Origin: Murinocardiopsis flavida
GTDB taxonomy: Bacteria > Actinomycetota > Actinomycetes > Streptosporangiales > Streptosporangiaceae
Length of the DNA: 64,000 bases
Reading direction: 5' to 3'
NCBI RefSeq assembly: GCF_003014485.1
Contig: NZ_PYGA01000016.1
Coordinates: 62,001-126,000 of the forward strand
The position numbers and the translations under genes were made by a program. The stretch's first letter is position 1, and every line of letters starts with the position of its first letter. The notes beneath the pieces are model-generated. The model did no database searches, had not been told where the DNA came from, and saw only the letters and a program-made list of their open reading frames with translations. Shown one piece after another: positions 25,515 to 33,166 of the stretch.

Positions 25515-26450
25515 TCAGGTGGTGGTCCAGGGGCGGAGTTTTTGGGGGTTGCGGATGCCCCAGATCTGGGTGATGCGGTCGTCGACGACGTCGAACGCCA
25601 CCACCGCGGCGGTGGCGCCTTCGTACTGCACCACCAGACCGGGCTGGCCGTTGACCGAACGCTCCACGACGGTCAGGCCGGGAGCCCGGACAGCGAGGTC
25701 GATGACCGCGCGCGCGACCCGCTCGGCGCCCTCGACCGGCCCCAGGATGGCGCTGACCAGCCCGCCACTGTCGGCGACCGTTGTGGCGTCGGGGTCGAGG
25801 AGGCCGATGAGGGCCTCGATGTCCTTGGCCTCCCACGCCTCCTTGAAGGCCCGGACGACGTCGGCACGCCGGGCCGCCGAGGTCGCGGGCGCCTGGGTTT
25901 CGCGGACACGGCGGCGGGCCGACGTGGCGAGCTGGCGGCAGGCCCCCGGTGTGCGGCCGACGATCTCGGCGACGTCGGCGAAGGGGTAACGGAACACGTC
26001 GTGCAGGATGAACGCCACCCGCTCGGCCGGGGTCATCGATTCGAGGACGACGAGGAACGCCATGCTCACCGACTCGTCCAAGGTGACCCGGTCGGCCGGA
26101 TCGGCCGGGTCACTCGTCGACGGCCCGGTGTTCCACTCCGCGCGGTCGGGCAGCGGCTCCGGGATCCACTCCCCCACGTAGCTCTCCCGCCGGGCCCGCG
26201 CCGAGCCGAGCAGATCCAGGCAGATGCGCCCGGCGACCTTGGTCAACCAGGCGCCGGGGGCGGCGATGGCGTCCTGCTGCTCGGGCGACATCGCGTACCA
26301 GCGGGCGTAGGTCTCCTGCACGGCGTCCTCGGCGTCGGCGAGTGAACCCAGCAACCGGTACGACAGGTTGATCAGGTGCCGCCGCTCGCTCATGATCGCG
26401 CTCAGGCCCGGATCGGGTCGGCCGCCGTGCGGCCCGGATTGGGTGGTCAT
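25515..26450 (-). CDS. second ECF41-type sigma factor with SnoaL-like domain
   Basis: 311 aa. Region 2: LSYRLLGSLADAEDAVQETYARWY and PGAWLTKVAGRICLDLLGS. Region 4: MTPAERVAFILHDVFRYPFADVAEIVGRTP. SnoaL-like C-terminal half: VVRAFKEAWEAKDIEALIGLL. It ends IRNPQKLRPW, close to the NPDKL-type motif seen in ECF41 proteins. ATG 26450 has AAGGGAG 11 nt upstream; MSERR at 26393 is an alternative. Divergent from a SnoaL-like protein across a perfect palindrome carrying two mirror promoters. No anti-sigma gene adjoins, as expected. Confidence 0.92.
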   Translation of the reverse strand: MTTQSGPHGGRPDPGLSAIMSERRHLINLSYRLLGSLADAEDAVQETYARWYAMSPEQQDAIAAPGAWLTKVAGRICLDLLGSARARRESYVGEWIPEPLPDRAEWNTGPSTSDPADPADRVTLDESVSMAFLVVLESMTPAERVAFILHDVFRYPFADVAEIVGRTPGACRQLATSARRRVRETQAPATSAARRADVVRAFKEAWEAKDIEALIGLLDPDATTVADSGGLVSAILGPVEGAERVARAVIDLAVRAPGLTVVERSVNGQPGLVVQYEGATAAVVAFDVVDDRITQIWGIRNPQKLRPWTTT

Positions 26451-26490
26451 GGTGTCGACGACTCCCTTGCTCGCAGCTGCCCTCTCCCTA

Positions 26491-26558
26491 CCGACGGCGC
26501 AGCCCCGCGGTTTGTGAGGCGCGGCCGCGCCTCACAAACCGCGGGGCTGCGCCGTCGG
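26491..26558. promoter_or_regulatory. 68-bp perfect palindrome = two mirror ECF41-type promoters
   Basis: Arms of 34 bp meet with no loop at 26524/26525. Within the right arm CCTCACA (26530-26536), 16 nt, CGTC (26553-26556) point to the SnoaL-like gene; the left arm is identical toward the sigma gene. The geometry equals that at 17187-17270 and 47697-47723. As RNA it could also fold into a very long hairpin. Confidence 0.75.
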
Positions 26559-26600
26559 ACCTCTGAGACACCGCAGGACGGACAAGGGAGGAAGAACCCG

Positions 26601-27047
26601 ATGAGCGACACCAAGGCTATCGCCGACCGTTTCGAGATCGAGGCGCTGCGCGGCGAGTACGCCGACGCGGCGATGATGGGCGACTACGACCGCCTCGCGT
26701 CGCTGTTCACACACGACGCCCTGCTGCGCATCCCCACCATCGCCGAGTTCACCAGCAGGGAGGAGATCCGCGCCGGGATCGAACGGCTCCGGAGCAACTG
26801 GGAGGTCTTCATGCACCTCGTGCACCCGGGCACGATCCAGGTCGACGGTGACACCGCCACCGGCCGCACCTACATCACCGAGACCGGGCGCTTCCACGAC
26901 GGGCGCGTGCACCTGAACCACTCCATCTACCACGACCGCTACCGGCGCACACCCGACGGCTGGCAGTTCACGCAGCGCATCTACGAGGTGCGGTACCGGG
27001 AGGACGACGGCGTCCCGGTGGACCCCATGTCCGCCGTTTCGCTCTAG
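26601..27047 (+). CDS. SnoaL-like (nuclear transport factor 2 fold) protein
   Basis: 148 aa. YADAAMMGDYDRLASLFTHDALLRIP and YRRTPDGWQFTQRIYEVRYR give the SnoaL_4-like pattern. GGGAGGAAG precedes ATG 26601. Such proteins are cyclases, dehydratases or simple binding proteins; no activity is assigned. Likely a direct target of the divergent ECF41 sigma factor, whose own C-terminal domain shares this fold. Confidence 0.88.
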   Translation: MSDTKAIADRFEIEALRGEYADAAMMGDYDRLASLFTHDALLRIPTIAEFTSREEIRAGIERLRSNWEVFMHLVHPGTIQVDGDTATGRTYITETGRFHDGRVHLNHSIYHDRYRRTPDGWQFTQRIYEVRYREDDGVPVDPMSAVSL

Positions 27048-27084
27048 CGCGCTCCACCGCACAGCCGGCCCGCGTAGCGGGCCA

Positions 27085-27118
27085 GGGCCACCGGCACGCG
27101 CACTCGCGCCGGTGGCCC
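27085..27118. terminator. hairpin terminator
   Basis: GGGCCACCGGC (27085-27095) pairs with GCCGGTGGCCC (27108-27118). It follows the SnoaL-like gene. Confidence 0.7.
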
Positions 27119-27284
27119 GGACCGCGTCCGCACCGCACCGCGAGCCGCCGCACCCCCTGCACCGCGACACGGCCCGATCGGTACCGGCGCCGCCGCCCCC
27201 TTCCCGGGCCCTTCGGGAGCGGTCGACACCGGCCCGGTCTGGATGCGGCGCCTCCAGGTCCCCATGCAATGAGGAGAAGCCTTG

Positions 27285-27665
27285 ATGAACGTGTTCCTGT
27301 GGATCGTCGCCGCGGTGCTCGCAGCGACGTTCCTGGGCTCCGGAGCTATGAAGCTGCTCACCTCCACGGAGAAGCTCACAACGCTGGGCCTGGGCTGGGC
27401 GGAGGACGTCGGTACGGGGATGGTCAAGGCGATCGGCGTGCTGGAACTCCTCGCCGCGGCCGGGCTCACCCTCCCCCCGCTCCTCGGTATCGCACCGGTC
27501 CTCGCGCCGTTGGCGGCGATCGGCCTGGTGCTGCTGATGCTCGGCGCCGCGCTCACCCACCTTCGCCGCAAGGAGCCGCAGGGGATAGCGGTCAGCCTGA
27601 CCCTCGCCGTCCTGGCCATCACCGTGGCCTGGGGCCGCCTCGGGCCGTACCCCTTCGGCGCCTGA
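27285..27665 (+). CDS. DoxX-like small membrane protein
   Basis: 126 aa with four hydrophobic segments: FLWIVAAVLAATFLGSGAMKLL, GVLELLAAAGLTLPPLLG, LAAIGLVLLMLGAALTHL and LAVLAITVAWGRL. The GSGAMKLL and GVLELLAA pattern is that of the DoxX/DUF4345 group, quinone- or redox-linked membrane proteins. GAGGAG precedes ATG 27285. Convergent with the membrane gene at 27694. Confidence 0.85.
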   Translation: MNVFLWIVAAVLAATFLGSGAMKLLTSTEKLTTLGLGWAEDVGTGMVKAIGVLELLAAAGLTLPPLLGIAPVLAPLAAIGLVLLMLGAALTHLRRKEPQGIAVSLTLAVLAITVAWGRLGPYPFGA

Positions 27666-27693
27666 CCGGCCGCGCCGCCTCCTCCCGGGTGAG

Positions 27694-28080
27694 TCAGGCG
27701 CCGGGCGCGGCCGCGATGACGAGGACGCTGAAGGCGAGCACGATACTGACGGGGGTCTGCACCAGCCGTTCGCGCCTGCTGCGCGAGATCGAATTCGGGA
27801 CGATCGCGACCGCGCAATAGGCGAACAGCACCCACGTGGCCACGACGATTACGCCCGTGCTGCCACCGGGAAGCACACCGGCCCGGCTCATCAGCAGGAG
27901 GGCGAAGCCGACGTAGAGCACGATGGCGGCTGCGGCGGCCCGTCGCAGCCGCGGTGTCGCAACGCGGTGCTGCCCGCCCCAGGCGTACTCCCCGACCGGT
28001 CGGCCGGCGATGATGAGGACCTGCATCACGGCAAGCCCGATCAGGACGGCGAGCGCGACCGCGATTGCGGCGGTCGTCAT
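27694..28080 (-). CDS. four-TM membrane protein of unknown function
   Basis: 128 aa with four hydrophobic segments (about 4-25, 48-65, 78-98 and 106-125). Between segments are basic loops such as ISRSRRERL. No family recognised. ATG 28080 overlaps the PadR stop (ATGA), so it is translationally coupled to and probably regulated by PadR. PadR partners are often exporters or membrane stress proteins. Confidence 0.75.
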   Translation of the reverse strand: MTTAAIAVALAVLIGLAVMQVLIIAGRPVGEYAWGGQHRVATPRLRRAAAAAIVLYVGFALLLMSRAGVLPGGSTGVIVVATWVLFAYCAVAIVPNSISRSRRERLVQTPVSIVLAFSVLVIAAAPGA

Positions 28081-28649
28081 CGGTGCCCGCTCCCCCGCTC
28101 CGCGGTCCCCTCGTCCGGCGCGAGCTCGCCGAGCAACTGCTCCAGCCACCTCACCATTTCCGCACTCGCGCGCACGCCGTAGTCGAGGGTCGCGCGCGGA
28201 TACCGCTGTGTCGCGGTGGCGTCTCCGGGAGCGCCCAGCGTGGTGTCGACCGCCCGGATCTCCGCGAGGTCGGCGAGGGCGCGCCGGTGCAGTGCGAGGA
28301 GCACGTCCTTTCGCTCCGCGGTGGTTTCGAGGACGCCGAGCAGCAGGACGCGCGCCAGCATCGACGCCTCCGAGTCCTCGCTCGGCTGCGGCCGCCCCAT
28401 CCACTCCCGCCAGGCCCCTCGCCCCTGGCCGGTCGCCGCGTACCGCTTCGCGTTGCGCGGCGCACGCGGCTCGTCGACCTGCGCGATGTCGCCGGCGGCG
28501 TGCAACTGCCGCAGCGCCCGGTGGATGCTGCCGTAGCTCGCGGCGTAGATGTGCGTGAGACCGGCGTCGAACCGGGCGTGCAGCTCATAGAGCGACAGGG
28601 GCTTCGCGATGAGGAGACCCAGAATCAGGAATTTCACACCCGACAACAT
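28077..28649 (-). CDS. PadR-family regulator
   Basis: 190 aa. N-terminal winged helix FLILGLLIAKPLSLYELHARF and SYGSIHRALRQLHAAGDI; the C-terminal helical part is of the Vir-type PadR kind. ATG 28649 is overlapped by the palindrome TATCT-CAT-AGATA, so the gene is probably leaderless and autorepressed. Operon with the four-TM protein. Confidence 0.88.
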   Translation of the reverse strand: MLSGVKFLILGLLIAKPLSLYELHARFDAGLTHIYAASYGSIHRALRQLHAAGDIAQVDEPRAPRNAKRYAATGQGRGAWREWMGRPQPSEDSEASMLARVLLLGVLETTAERKDVLLALHRRALADLAEIRAVDTTLGAPGDATATQRYPRATLDYGVRASAEMVRWLEQLLGELAPDEGTAERGSGHR

Positions 28650-28661
28650 ATCTCATAGATA
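28649..28661. promoter_or_regulatory. PadR operator overlapping its start codon
   Basis: TATCT-cat-AGATA is a perfect 13-bp inverted repeat in an AT-rich patch. Its first base is the A of the minus-strand ATG. Confidence 0.55.
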
Positions 28662-28736
28662 GGTGAGCGGGCGAACGATCGCCCACCCGGCCCCCGGCCC
28701 CGGACCGTCGGCCCGCGCCGCGCCTGCGGCGGCGCC

Positions 28737-29264
28737 TCAGTGCTGGATCAGGCCGCCGACCGGGACGGGAGCGACGTGGCCCGTCGGCGGGGCGGTCCGC
28801 GCCAAGGCGAGTCCGATGTCGACCAGCGATGACCGGTGGAGGCCGGCCACGTCGGGGATCGGCGTCCAGACCGTCGCGACCGTCTCACCGCTGGGTTCGG
28901 GCCGGAGCGTGCCGCCGGTGATGCGGACCCGGTAGAAGATGCCGACGTTCTGGTGCTCGACCCCCGCTCGTGCCGCGGCCGCGGGGATCACCCGCGAGTC
29001 GACCCCCAGCAGGCTCTCGACCTCGGCCGTGCAGCCGGTCTCCTCGGCGACCTCCCGGATCACCGTGTCGAACGGGTCCTCGGCGTGCTCGACCCGACCG
29101 CCCGGCAGCGTCCAGGTCCCCGACGCATGCCGGGCGAGCAGCACCCGCCCGTCCCCGATGCACACGGCGTAGGCCGCCAGCCGGAACCCGCGCCGCTTCG
29201 GCCCGCTCGCGACCGCCTCGGACGGACCGCCCGTCCTGTCCATCCCGCTCGTCCCAATGCTCAT
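28737..29264 (-). CDS. Nudix hydrolase
   Basis: 175 aa from ATG 29264. The Nudix box is complete: G at LPGGRVEHAED, then VIREVAEETGC (GX5EX7REUXEEXGU). N-terminal AAYAVCIGDGRVLLARH is typical of the family. It hydrolyses a nucleoside diphosphate-X compound; substrate unknown. The frame stays open upstream without a stop to 30671, and a GTG at 29543 with an AAAGGA site could start a longer protein of 268 aa (see next entry). Confidence 0.88.
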   Translation of the reverse strand: MSIGTSGMDRTGGPSEAVASGPKRRGFRLAAYAVCIGDGRVLLARHASGTWTLPGGRVEHAEDPFDTVIREVAEETGCTAEVESLLGVDSRVIPAAAARAGVEHQNVGIFYRVRITGGTLRPEPSGETVATVWTPIPDVAGLHRSSLVDIGLALARTAPPTGHVAPVPVGGLIQH

Positions 29265-29543
29265 CGGATCATCCTGGCCCATTCCGCCCCGGCACCCGCA
29301 GCCGCGGCGGCGGCCGCCGCACGTGGCCTTATTCCGCTTCGCGCCGCCCACCCGGTCCAGGATGCTGTTCTTTCCGTCGAGGGGGAAGAGCCGGTCGTCG
29401 CGTCTGTTCCCGCCCCACTCGCGGACGAAGATCCGGGCGCCGGCCGTGCGGTCCCAGTACTCGTTGCCGGTCTCCGTGTCGTCCTCGTCGTCCTTCGTGC
29501 CCTTCCGCGGCCACGGCGCGGGGGGTTCGGCCCGGTCGGCCAC
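29265..29543 (-). other. in-frame 93-residue extension upstream of the Nudix domain
   Basis: GTG 29543 is preceded by GAAAGGACGA. The frame reads ADRAEPPAPWPRKG, an acidic patch DDEDDTETGNEYWDRT, ARIFVREWGGNRRDDRLFPL, then a Cys/Gly/Arg-rich stretch (TCGGRRRGCGCRGG), and enters the Nudix gene without a stop. Either a small protein whose stop was lost, or a true N-terminal extension. No family recognised. Confidence 0.4.
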
Positions 29544-29727
29544 GCGGTGTCGTCCTTTCTTCCCGGGTGCGCACAACACCCGGAGATCGATCGCGGAAAC
29601 CGTACCGTCCGCCCCGGCGGCCCCACCCAGGTGCCCGTCGCCCGGCCGACGCCACCGACGGGAGAAGCCCCCAGGTCGGAGACCTGAGGACTTCGAGGTG
29701 CCGTGGGCGCCGGGGACACCGGCGGGG

Positions 29728-30325
29728 TCAGAGCCGACCCACCCCGGGCAGGAACCGTCCCGTGCGGCGTGCGTAGCCGGGGTACCCGCCGGGGTGGGTG
29801 CGTCGGAGGTAGGGCTCCTCGACGCCGCGGACCTGGATCTGCACCGCCGCGACGAACACGCCCAGCGCCGCCACCGACAACAGGGACGGCACGGCGGCGA
29901 CCATGCCGCCCAGCAGCACGCCGATCGCGGTGAAGATCGGGTTGCGCACCAGCGCGAAGACTCCGCCGGTGACCAGTTCGGTGTGTTCGGAATCGTCCAC
30001 TCCGATGCGCCAGGACGCGCCCATTGCGGTCTGGGACGCCAGCACCAGTGCGAGGGCGAGGGCCATGAGCGCCACACCGCCCCAGCCCACTGCGGTGTGC
30101 GGCTGCGCCAGCGGGGGGGACGCCCGCCAGGGCAACTGCCGGGGCGGCCGCCCCCAGGAGCGTGGCGGCGATGAACGGGGCGGTGCCCCACCAGGCCGGG
30201 GACAGCGGCGCGGTGTCGGGTCGGCGGAAGCCGGTGTCGCCGGTGCGCCGCCATGCGATGAGGGTGCGCAGTCCGAACGCCAGGAGCAGGGCGGCGAGGT
30301 AGAGCAGGAGCGCGGCGAGGGCCAC
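29728..30325 (-). pseudogene. ICMT-like membrane methyltransferase with frameshift
   Basis: The N-terminal half (MALAALLLYLAALLLAFGLR, then TAPFIAATLLGAAAPAVALAG) and the C-terminal half (GGVFALVRNPIFTAIGVLLGG, ending YARRTGRFLPGVGRL) are in different frames. They meet at a run of seven Cs (30113-30119, G on the plus strand). Removing one C joins them as ...AGVPPLAQPH.... Otherwise both halves are intact, so it is a recent mutation, a sequencing error or slippage. It follows the CDF transporter in a CmtR-controlled cassette; the substrate of these membrane methyltransferases is unknown. Confidence 0.82.
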
Positions 30326-30427
30326 GGTGTTCCTCCGATCGGTCGCCGGACCAGGGGGCCGAGCGACCGGGTCCGGGGGGCGGGGTCCAGGGGGGTGGGA
30401 TTCGGTGCGGGGTTCGGGGGCGGGGTG

Positions 30428-31153
30428 TCAGTCGGCGGTGCAGCAGGAGCAGTCGGGCCCGCACCCGCACGCGTCCTCCCCCGCTGCGGAGGGCCGGGCG
30501 GTGAGGGCGATACCGGCCGGGGCGCAGCAGGCGTCCCCGCGCCATGCTTCGCGGCCCTCCTTCACGGCCATCGCGGCGATGACCAGCGCGACGACCGGGT
30601 CGGCCCAGGCCCAGCCCAGGAGCGCGTTGGCCAGCAGCCCGATGAGCAGGGCGGCGGAGAGGTAGGTGCACAGCAGGGTCTGCTTGGAGTCGGCCACCGC
30701 TGTGGCCGAGCCGAGCTCGCGCCCGGTGCGGCGCTGGGCCAGGGACAGGAACGGCATGACGGCCAGGGAGGCGGCGGCGAGCACGATGCCGGGAGTGGAG
30801 GGTTCGGCCTCGCCCGACCCGGCGAGGGAGCGCACGGCCTCGAAGGCGACGTAGGCGGCGAGGGCGAAGAACGAGACGGCGATGACGCGCAGCGCCCGGT
30901 GTTCGCGGGCCTGGCGCACGGCGGCGTCGCGGGCGGAGAACTGCCAGGCCACCGCGGCCGCCGAGGACACCTCGATGATCGAGTCCAGGCCGAAGCCGAT
31001 GAGCGCGGTCGATGAGGCCAGGGCGCCGGCGGTGATGGCGACGACGGCTTCGACGAGGTTGTAGGCGATGGTCGCGGCGACGAACAGCCGGATCCGGCGG
31101 GTCAGCACCGCCCGGCGCTCCTCGGTGGGGCGGGCGGCGGCGGGCGCGGCCAT
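30428..31153 (-). CDS. CDF-like cation efflux protein
   Basis: 241 aa. Membrane segments at about 24-45, 55-72, 88-106, 120-140, 160-180 and 183-200. FGLDSIIEVSSAAAVAW carries the D...E metal site and AVADSKQTLLCTYLSAALL the second site (cation-diffusion family pattern HxxxD altered to DSKQT). The C-terminal tail is cysteine-rich (DACCAP, CGCGPDCSCC), a likely metal-binding segment. Starts 1 bp inside the CmtR stop (TGATG). Probably exports Cd, Pb or Zn under CmtR control. Confidence 0.88.
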   Translation of the reverse strand: MAAPAAARPTEERRAVLTRRIRLFVAATIAYNLVEAVVAITAGALASSTALIGFGLDSIIEVSSAAAVAWQFSARDAAVRQAREHRALRVIAVSFFALAAYVAFEAVRSLAGSGEAEPSTPGIVLAAASLAVMPFLSLAQRRTGRELGSATAVADSKQTLLCTYLSAALLIGLLANALLGWAWADPVVALVIAAMAVKEGREAWRGDACCAPAGIALTARPSAAGEDACGCGPDCSCCTAD

Positions 31154-31488
31154 CAGCAGCAGCCCTGCGCCTCGGCGTCGGGGCAGGTCTTGTCGGTCTC
31201 CACCGCGAGGACGGCTGAGCGCAGGTCGTCCAGGGCGTGGCCCAACCGGGCGTCGGCCAGTTCGTAGCGCACCCGGCGGCCCACGGGCACGGTGACCACG
31301 AGCCCGCAGTCGCGCAGGCACGCCAGGTGGTTGGACAGCCGGGTGCGGCTGATGCCGAGCGCGTCGGCCAGCTCGGCCGGGTGCGCGGGGGCCTGGCGCA
31401 GCGCGAGGAGGATGCGGCAGCGGATGGGGTCGGCCAGGGCGCGCCCGAAGCGGGCGAGGGCGTCGATGTCGGTGGCGATCGTCAGCAT
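31153..31488 (-). CDS. cmtR: CmtR-type ArsR/SmtB metal sensor
   Basis: 111 aa. Numbered from ATG 31488, cysteines fall at 57 and 61 (HLACLRDCGLV) and 102 (DKTCPD), the three positions that bind Cd/Pb in Mycobacterium tuberculosis CmtR. This match also supports the start at 31488 rather than ATG 31503. Winged helix: ALADPIRCRILLAL and LGISRTRLSNHLACL. Extra cysteines are at 24 and in the C-terminal GCC. Represses its own operon (CDF transporter, ICMT) through the palindrome at 31508-31537. Confidence 0.93.
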   Translation of the reverse strand: MLTIATDIDALARFGRALADPIRCRILLALRQAPAHPAELADALGISRTRLSNHLACLRDCGLVVTVPVGRRVRYELADARLGHALDDLRSAVLAVETDKTCPDAEAQGCC

Positions 31489-31507
31489 GCCCCGACAATA
31501 CATCTGA

Positions 31508-31537
31508 TCCTGAATCCACGAAATAGTGGATTCAGGA
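31508..31537. promoter_or_regulatory. CmtR operator, 12-6-12 palindrome
   Basis: TCCTGAATCCAC (31508-31519) is mirrored exactly at 31526-31537 across GAAATA. It lies 20 bp upstream of the CmtR ATG (31488), where ArsR-family operators usually sit. Confidence 0.8.
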
Positions 31538-31561
31538 GATCGTGTCTGGGCACGTGGGCCC

Positions 31562-31596
31562 GGCTGTCGGCTGTCGGCCGTCGGCTGTCGGCCGTC
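31562..31596. repeat. five tandem GGCYGTC heptamers
   Basis: GGCTGTC, GGCTGTC, GGCCGTC, GGCTGTC and GGCCGTC follow head to tail, then two GGTGGAC units (about 31598-31611). A microsatellite in the gap between the metal cassette and the VOC gene; no coding role. Confidence 0.8.
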
Positions 31597-31722
31597 CGGT
31601 GGACGGTGGACGGTCGCCGCGGCGGATCGGAGTGCGCGCGGGCCTCGTCCGGCGGGGGTCGCGGGCGCGCACCGGGGCGGCGGCGGCCGGATGCGGGTAC
31701 CCAGGACTCAGCACGTGTCCGG

Positions 31723-31749
31723 TGTCGAGAATGCGGCGCCGGCTCCGTC
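31723..31749 (+). promoter_or_regulatory. candidate ECF42-type promoter for the VOC gene
   Basis: TGTCGAG (31723-31729), 16 nt, CGTC (31746-31749), 52 bp before ATG 31802. Identical geometry to the promoter of the YCII/ECF42 operon (8979-9005). Confidence 0.5.
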
Positions 31750-31801
31750 CCAGGTACACCAGCGGCCACGACGGGCCGCGCGACGATGAAGGAGAACCAC
31801 C

Positions 31802-32242
31802 ATGGCGATCCAGCGGATGGACAACGTCGGCATTGTCGTCGGCGACCTTGACGCGGCTGTTGCGTTCTTCGCGGAACTGGGCATGGAGCTGGAGGGCAAA
31901 GCGCAGGTCGAGGGCCCCTGGGCGGACCGCACCGTCGGACTCGACGGCGTCCGCTGCGACATCGCGATGATGCGGACCCCGGACGGCCACAGCCGGCTCG
32001 AACTCGCGAAGTACCTCTCCCCCGCGGCGATCGGCGACGCGTCGCACCACCCGCCGCACAACACGCTGGGCATGCACCGCGTCATGTTCGCCGTGGACGA
32101 CATCGAGGACGTCGTCGCCCGCCTGCGCAACCACGGCGCCGAACTCGTCGGCGAGCTGGCCCGGTACGGGGACAGCTACCGGCTCTGCTACGTCCGCGGC
32201 CCTGAGGGCATCATCGTCGCCCTGGCCGAGCAGCTCGCTTGA
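31802..32242 (+). CDS. VOC-superfamily (glyoxalase/dioxygenase fold) protein
   Basis: 146 aa. Two beta-alpha-beta-beta-beta units: MDNVGIVVGDLDAAVAFFAELG with SRLELAKYL, and MHRVMFAVDDIEDVVARL with GPEGIIVALAEQL. Metal ligands are probably Glu and His in these strands. GAAGGAGA precedes ATG 31802. First of two genes with the PNPOx-like protein; possible ECF42 target. Substrate unknown. Confidence 0.9.
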   Translation: MAIQRMDNVGIVVGDLDAAVAFFAELGMELEGKAQVEGPWADRTVGLDGVRCDIAMMRTPDGHSRLELAKYLSPAAIGDASHHPPHNTLGMHRVMFAVDDIEDVVARLRNHGAELVGELARYGDSYRLCYVRGPEGIIVALAEQLA

Positions 32243-32310
32243 CAGCCCCGCGCGACCGACCGGAACGGCCCGTTGGACGAGCCGCAGCAACGACCAGGAG
32301 AGAGACCACC

Positions 32311-32811
32311 ATGCAACCGGACGATGTCACCGAGGTACTGAACCGGCCGATGAGCCGGGAACTGCTGGCGCGCGACCTGACCCGCTTGGCCTACGTCGCA
32401 AAGGACGGCGCACCCCGCAATGTCCCGATCGCGTTCGCGTGGAACGGCGCGGAGATCGTCATGTGCACGACGAGGAACGCGCCGAAGCTCCCGGCCTTGC
32501 GCGACAACCCGGCGGTCGCCTTGACGATCGACACCGAGGTGCACCCGCCCAAGATCCTGCTCGTCCGCGGCCGGGCCGAGCTGGACTATGTCGACGGCAT
32601 CCCGGACGAGTACCTCCAGGCGAACACCACCTACGAGATGACCCCCGAGCAGCGGGCCGAGTGGGAGGCGGAGGTGCGTTCGCTCTACCACGACGGCATG
32701 GTCCGGATCGTCGTGACCCCGAACTGGGCGAAGCTGATCGACTTCGAGACGACCCTGCCGAGCGCGGTCGAGGAACTGGTCCGGCTGCGGGAGGAGCGCC
32801 GGAACGGCTGA
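32311..32811 (+). CDS. pyridoxamine 5'-phosphate oxidase-like (split beta-barrel) protein
   Basis: 166 aa. LARDLTRLAYVAKDGAPRNVPIAFAWNG and MCTTRNAPKLPALRDNPAVALTID follow the FMN/F420-binding split-barrel pattern; ILLVRGRAELDYVDG is the usual strand pair. ATG 32311 with AGGAGAGA. 68 bp after the VOC gene, probably co-transcribed. Activity (F420 or FMN oxidoreductase, or heme-binding) cannot be set from sequence. Confidence 0.87.
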   Translation: MQPDDVTEVLNRPMSRELLARDLTRLAYVAKDGAPRNVPIAFAWNGAEIVMCTTRNAPKLPALRDNPAVALTIDTEVHPPKILLVRGRAELDYVDGIPDEYLQANTTYEMTPEQRAEWEAEVRSLYHDGMVRIVVTPNWAKLIDFETTLPSAVEELVRLREERRNG

Positions 32812-32874
32812 GCGGCGCGCGGCCGCGCGCGGTGGGTGGGTCGTCCGCCCCGTCCCACCGCGGCGCGCGGCCGG

Positions 32875-33047
32875 CTCGTCCGCGACGTAGCCGGAGGCGT
32901 CGCCGTGGACGAAATCGACCCGGTCGGCGACGCCGAGTTCGGCGGCGCGGGCCCGCGCCTGGTCGGTGAACACCGTGCTGATGTCCACGCCGGTCCCCGT
33001 GACGTGGTGGTCGCGTGCCCAGGTGCACAGCATCTCGCCCGATCCCG
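32875..33047 (-). pseudogene. SAM-methyltransferase fragment
   Basis: Reads GSGEMLCTWARDHHVTGTG, VDISTVFTDQARARAAELG, and DRVDFVHGDASGYVADE: motif I to motif II of a class I methyltransferase. Both ends are missing; the flanking residues are unrelated. A decayed remnant between the PNPOx-like and DHFR-like genes. Confidence 0.8.
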
Positions 33048-33166
33048 CGGCGAGGGGTTTTCGGGTCGAGGCTGCGTCGCCGCCGGGTGCGCGGCCCGCC
33101 GGCCTCGGCGATCCCCGTCCGCCGAGACCGCTCCACGACCGAGCTACCGGCACGTGGGCCCTCGTG

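Noticed and set aside
28737-30671. Reading the Nudix frame as one 644-residue protein
   Set aside because: The upstream part is antisense or out of frame to the ICMT and CDF genes and low complexity; only the segment from 29543 has a ribosome site.
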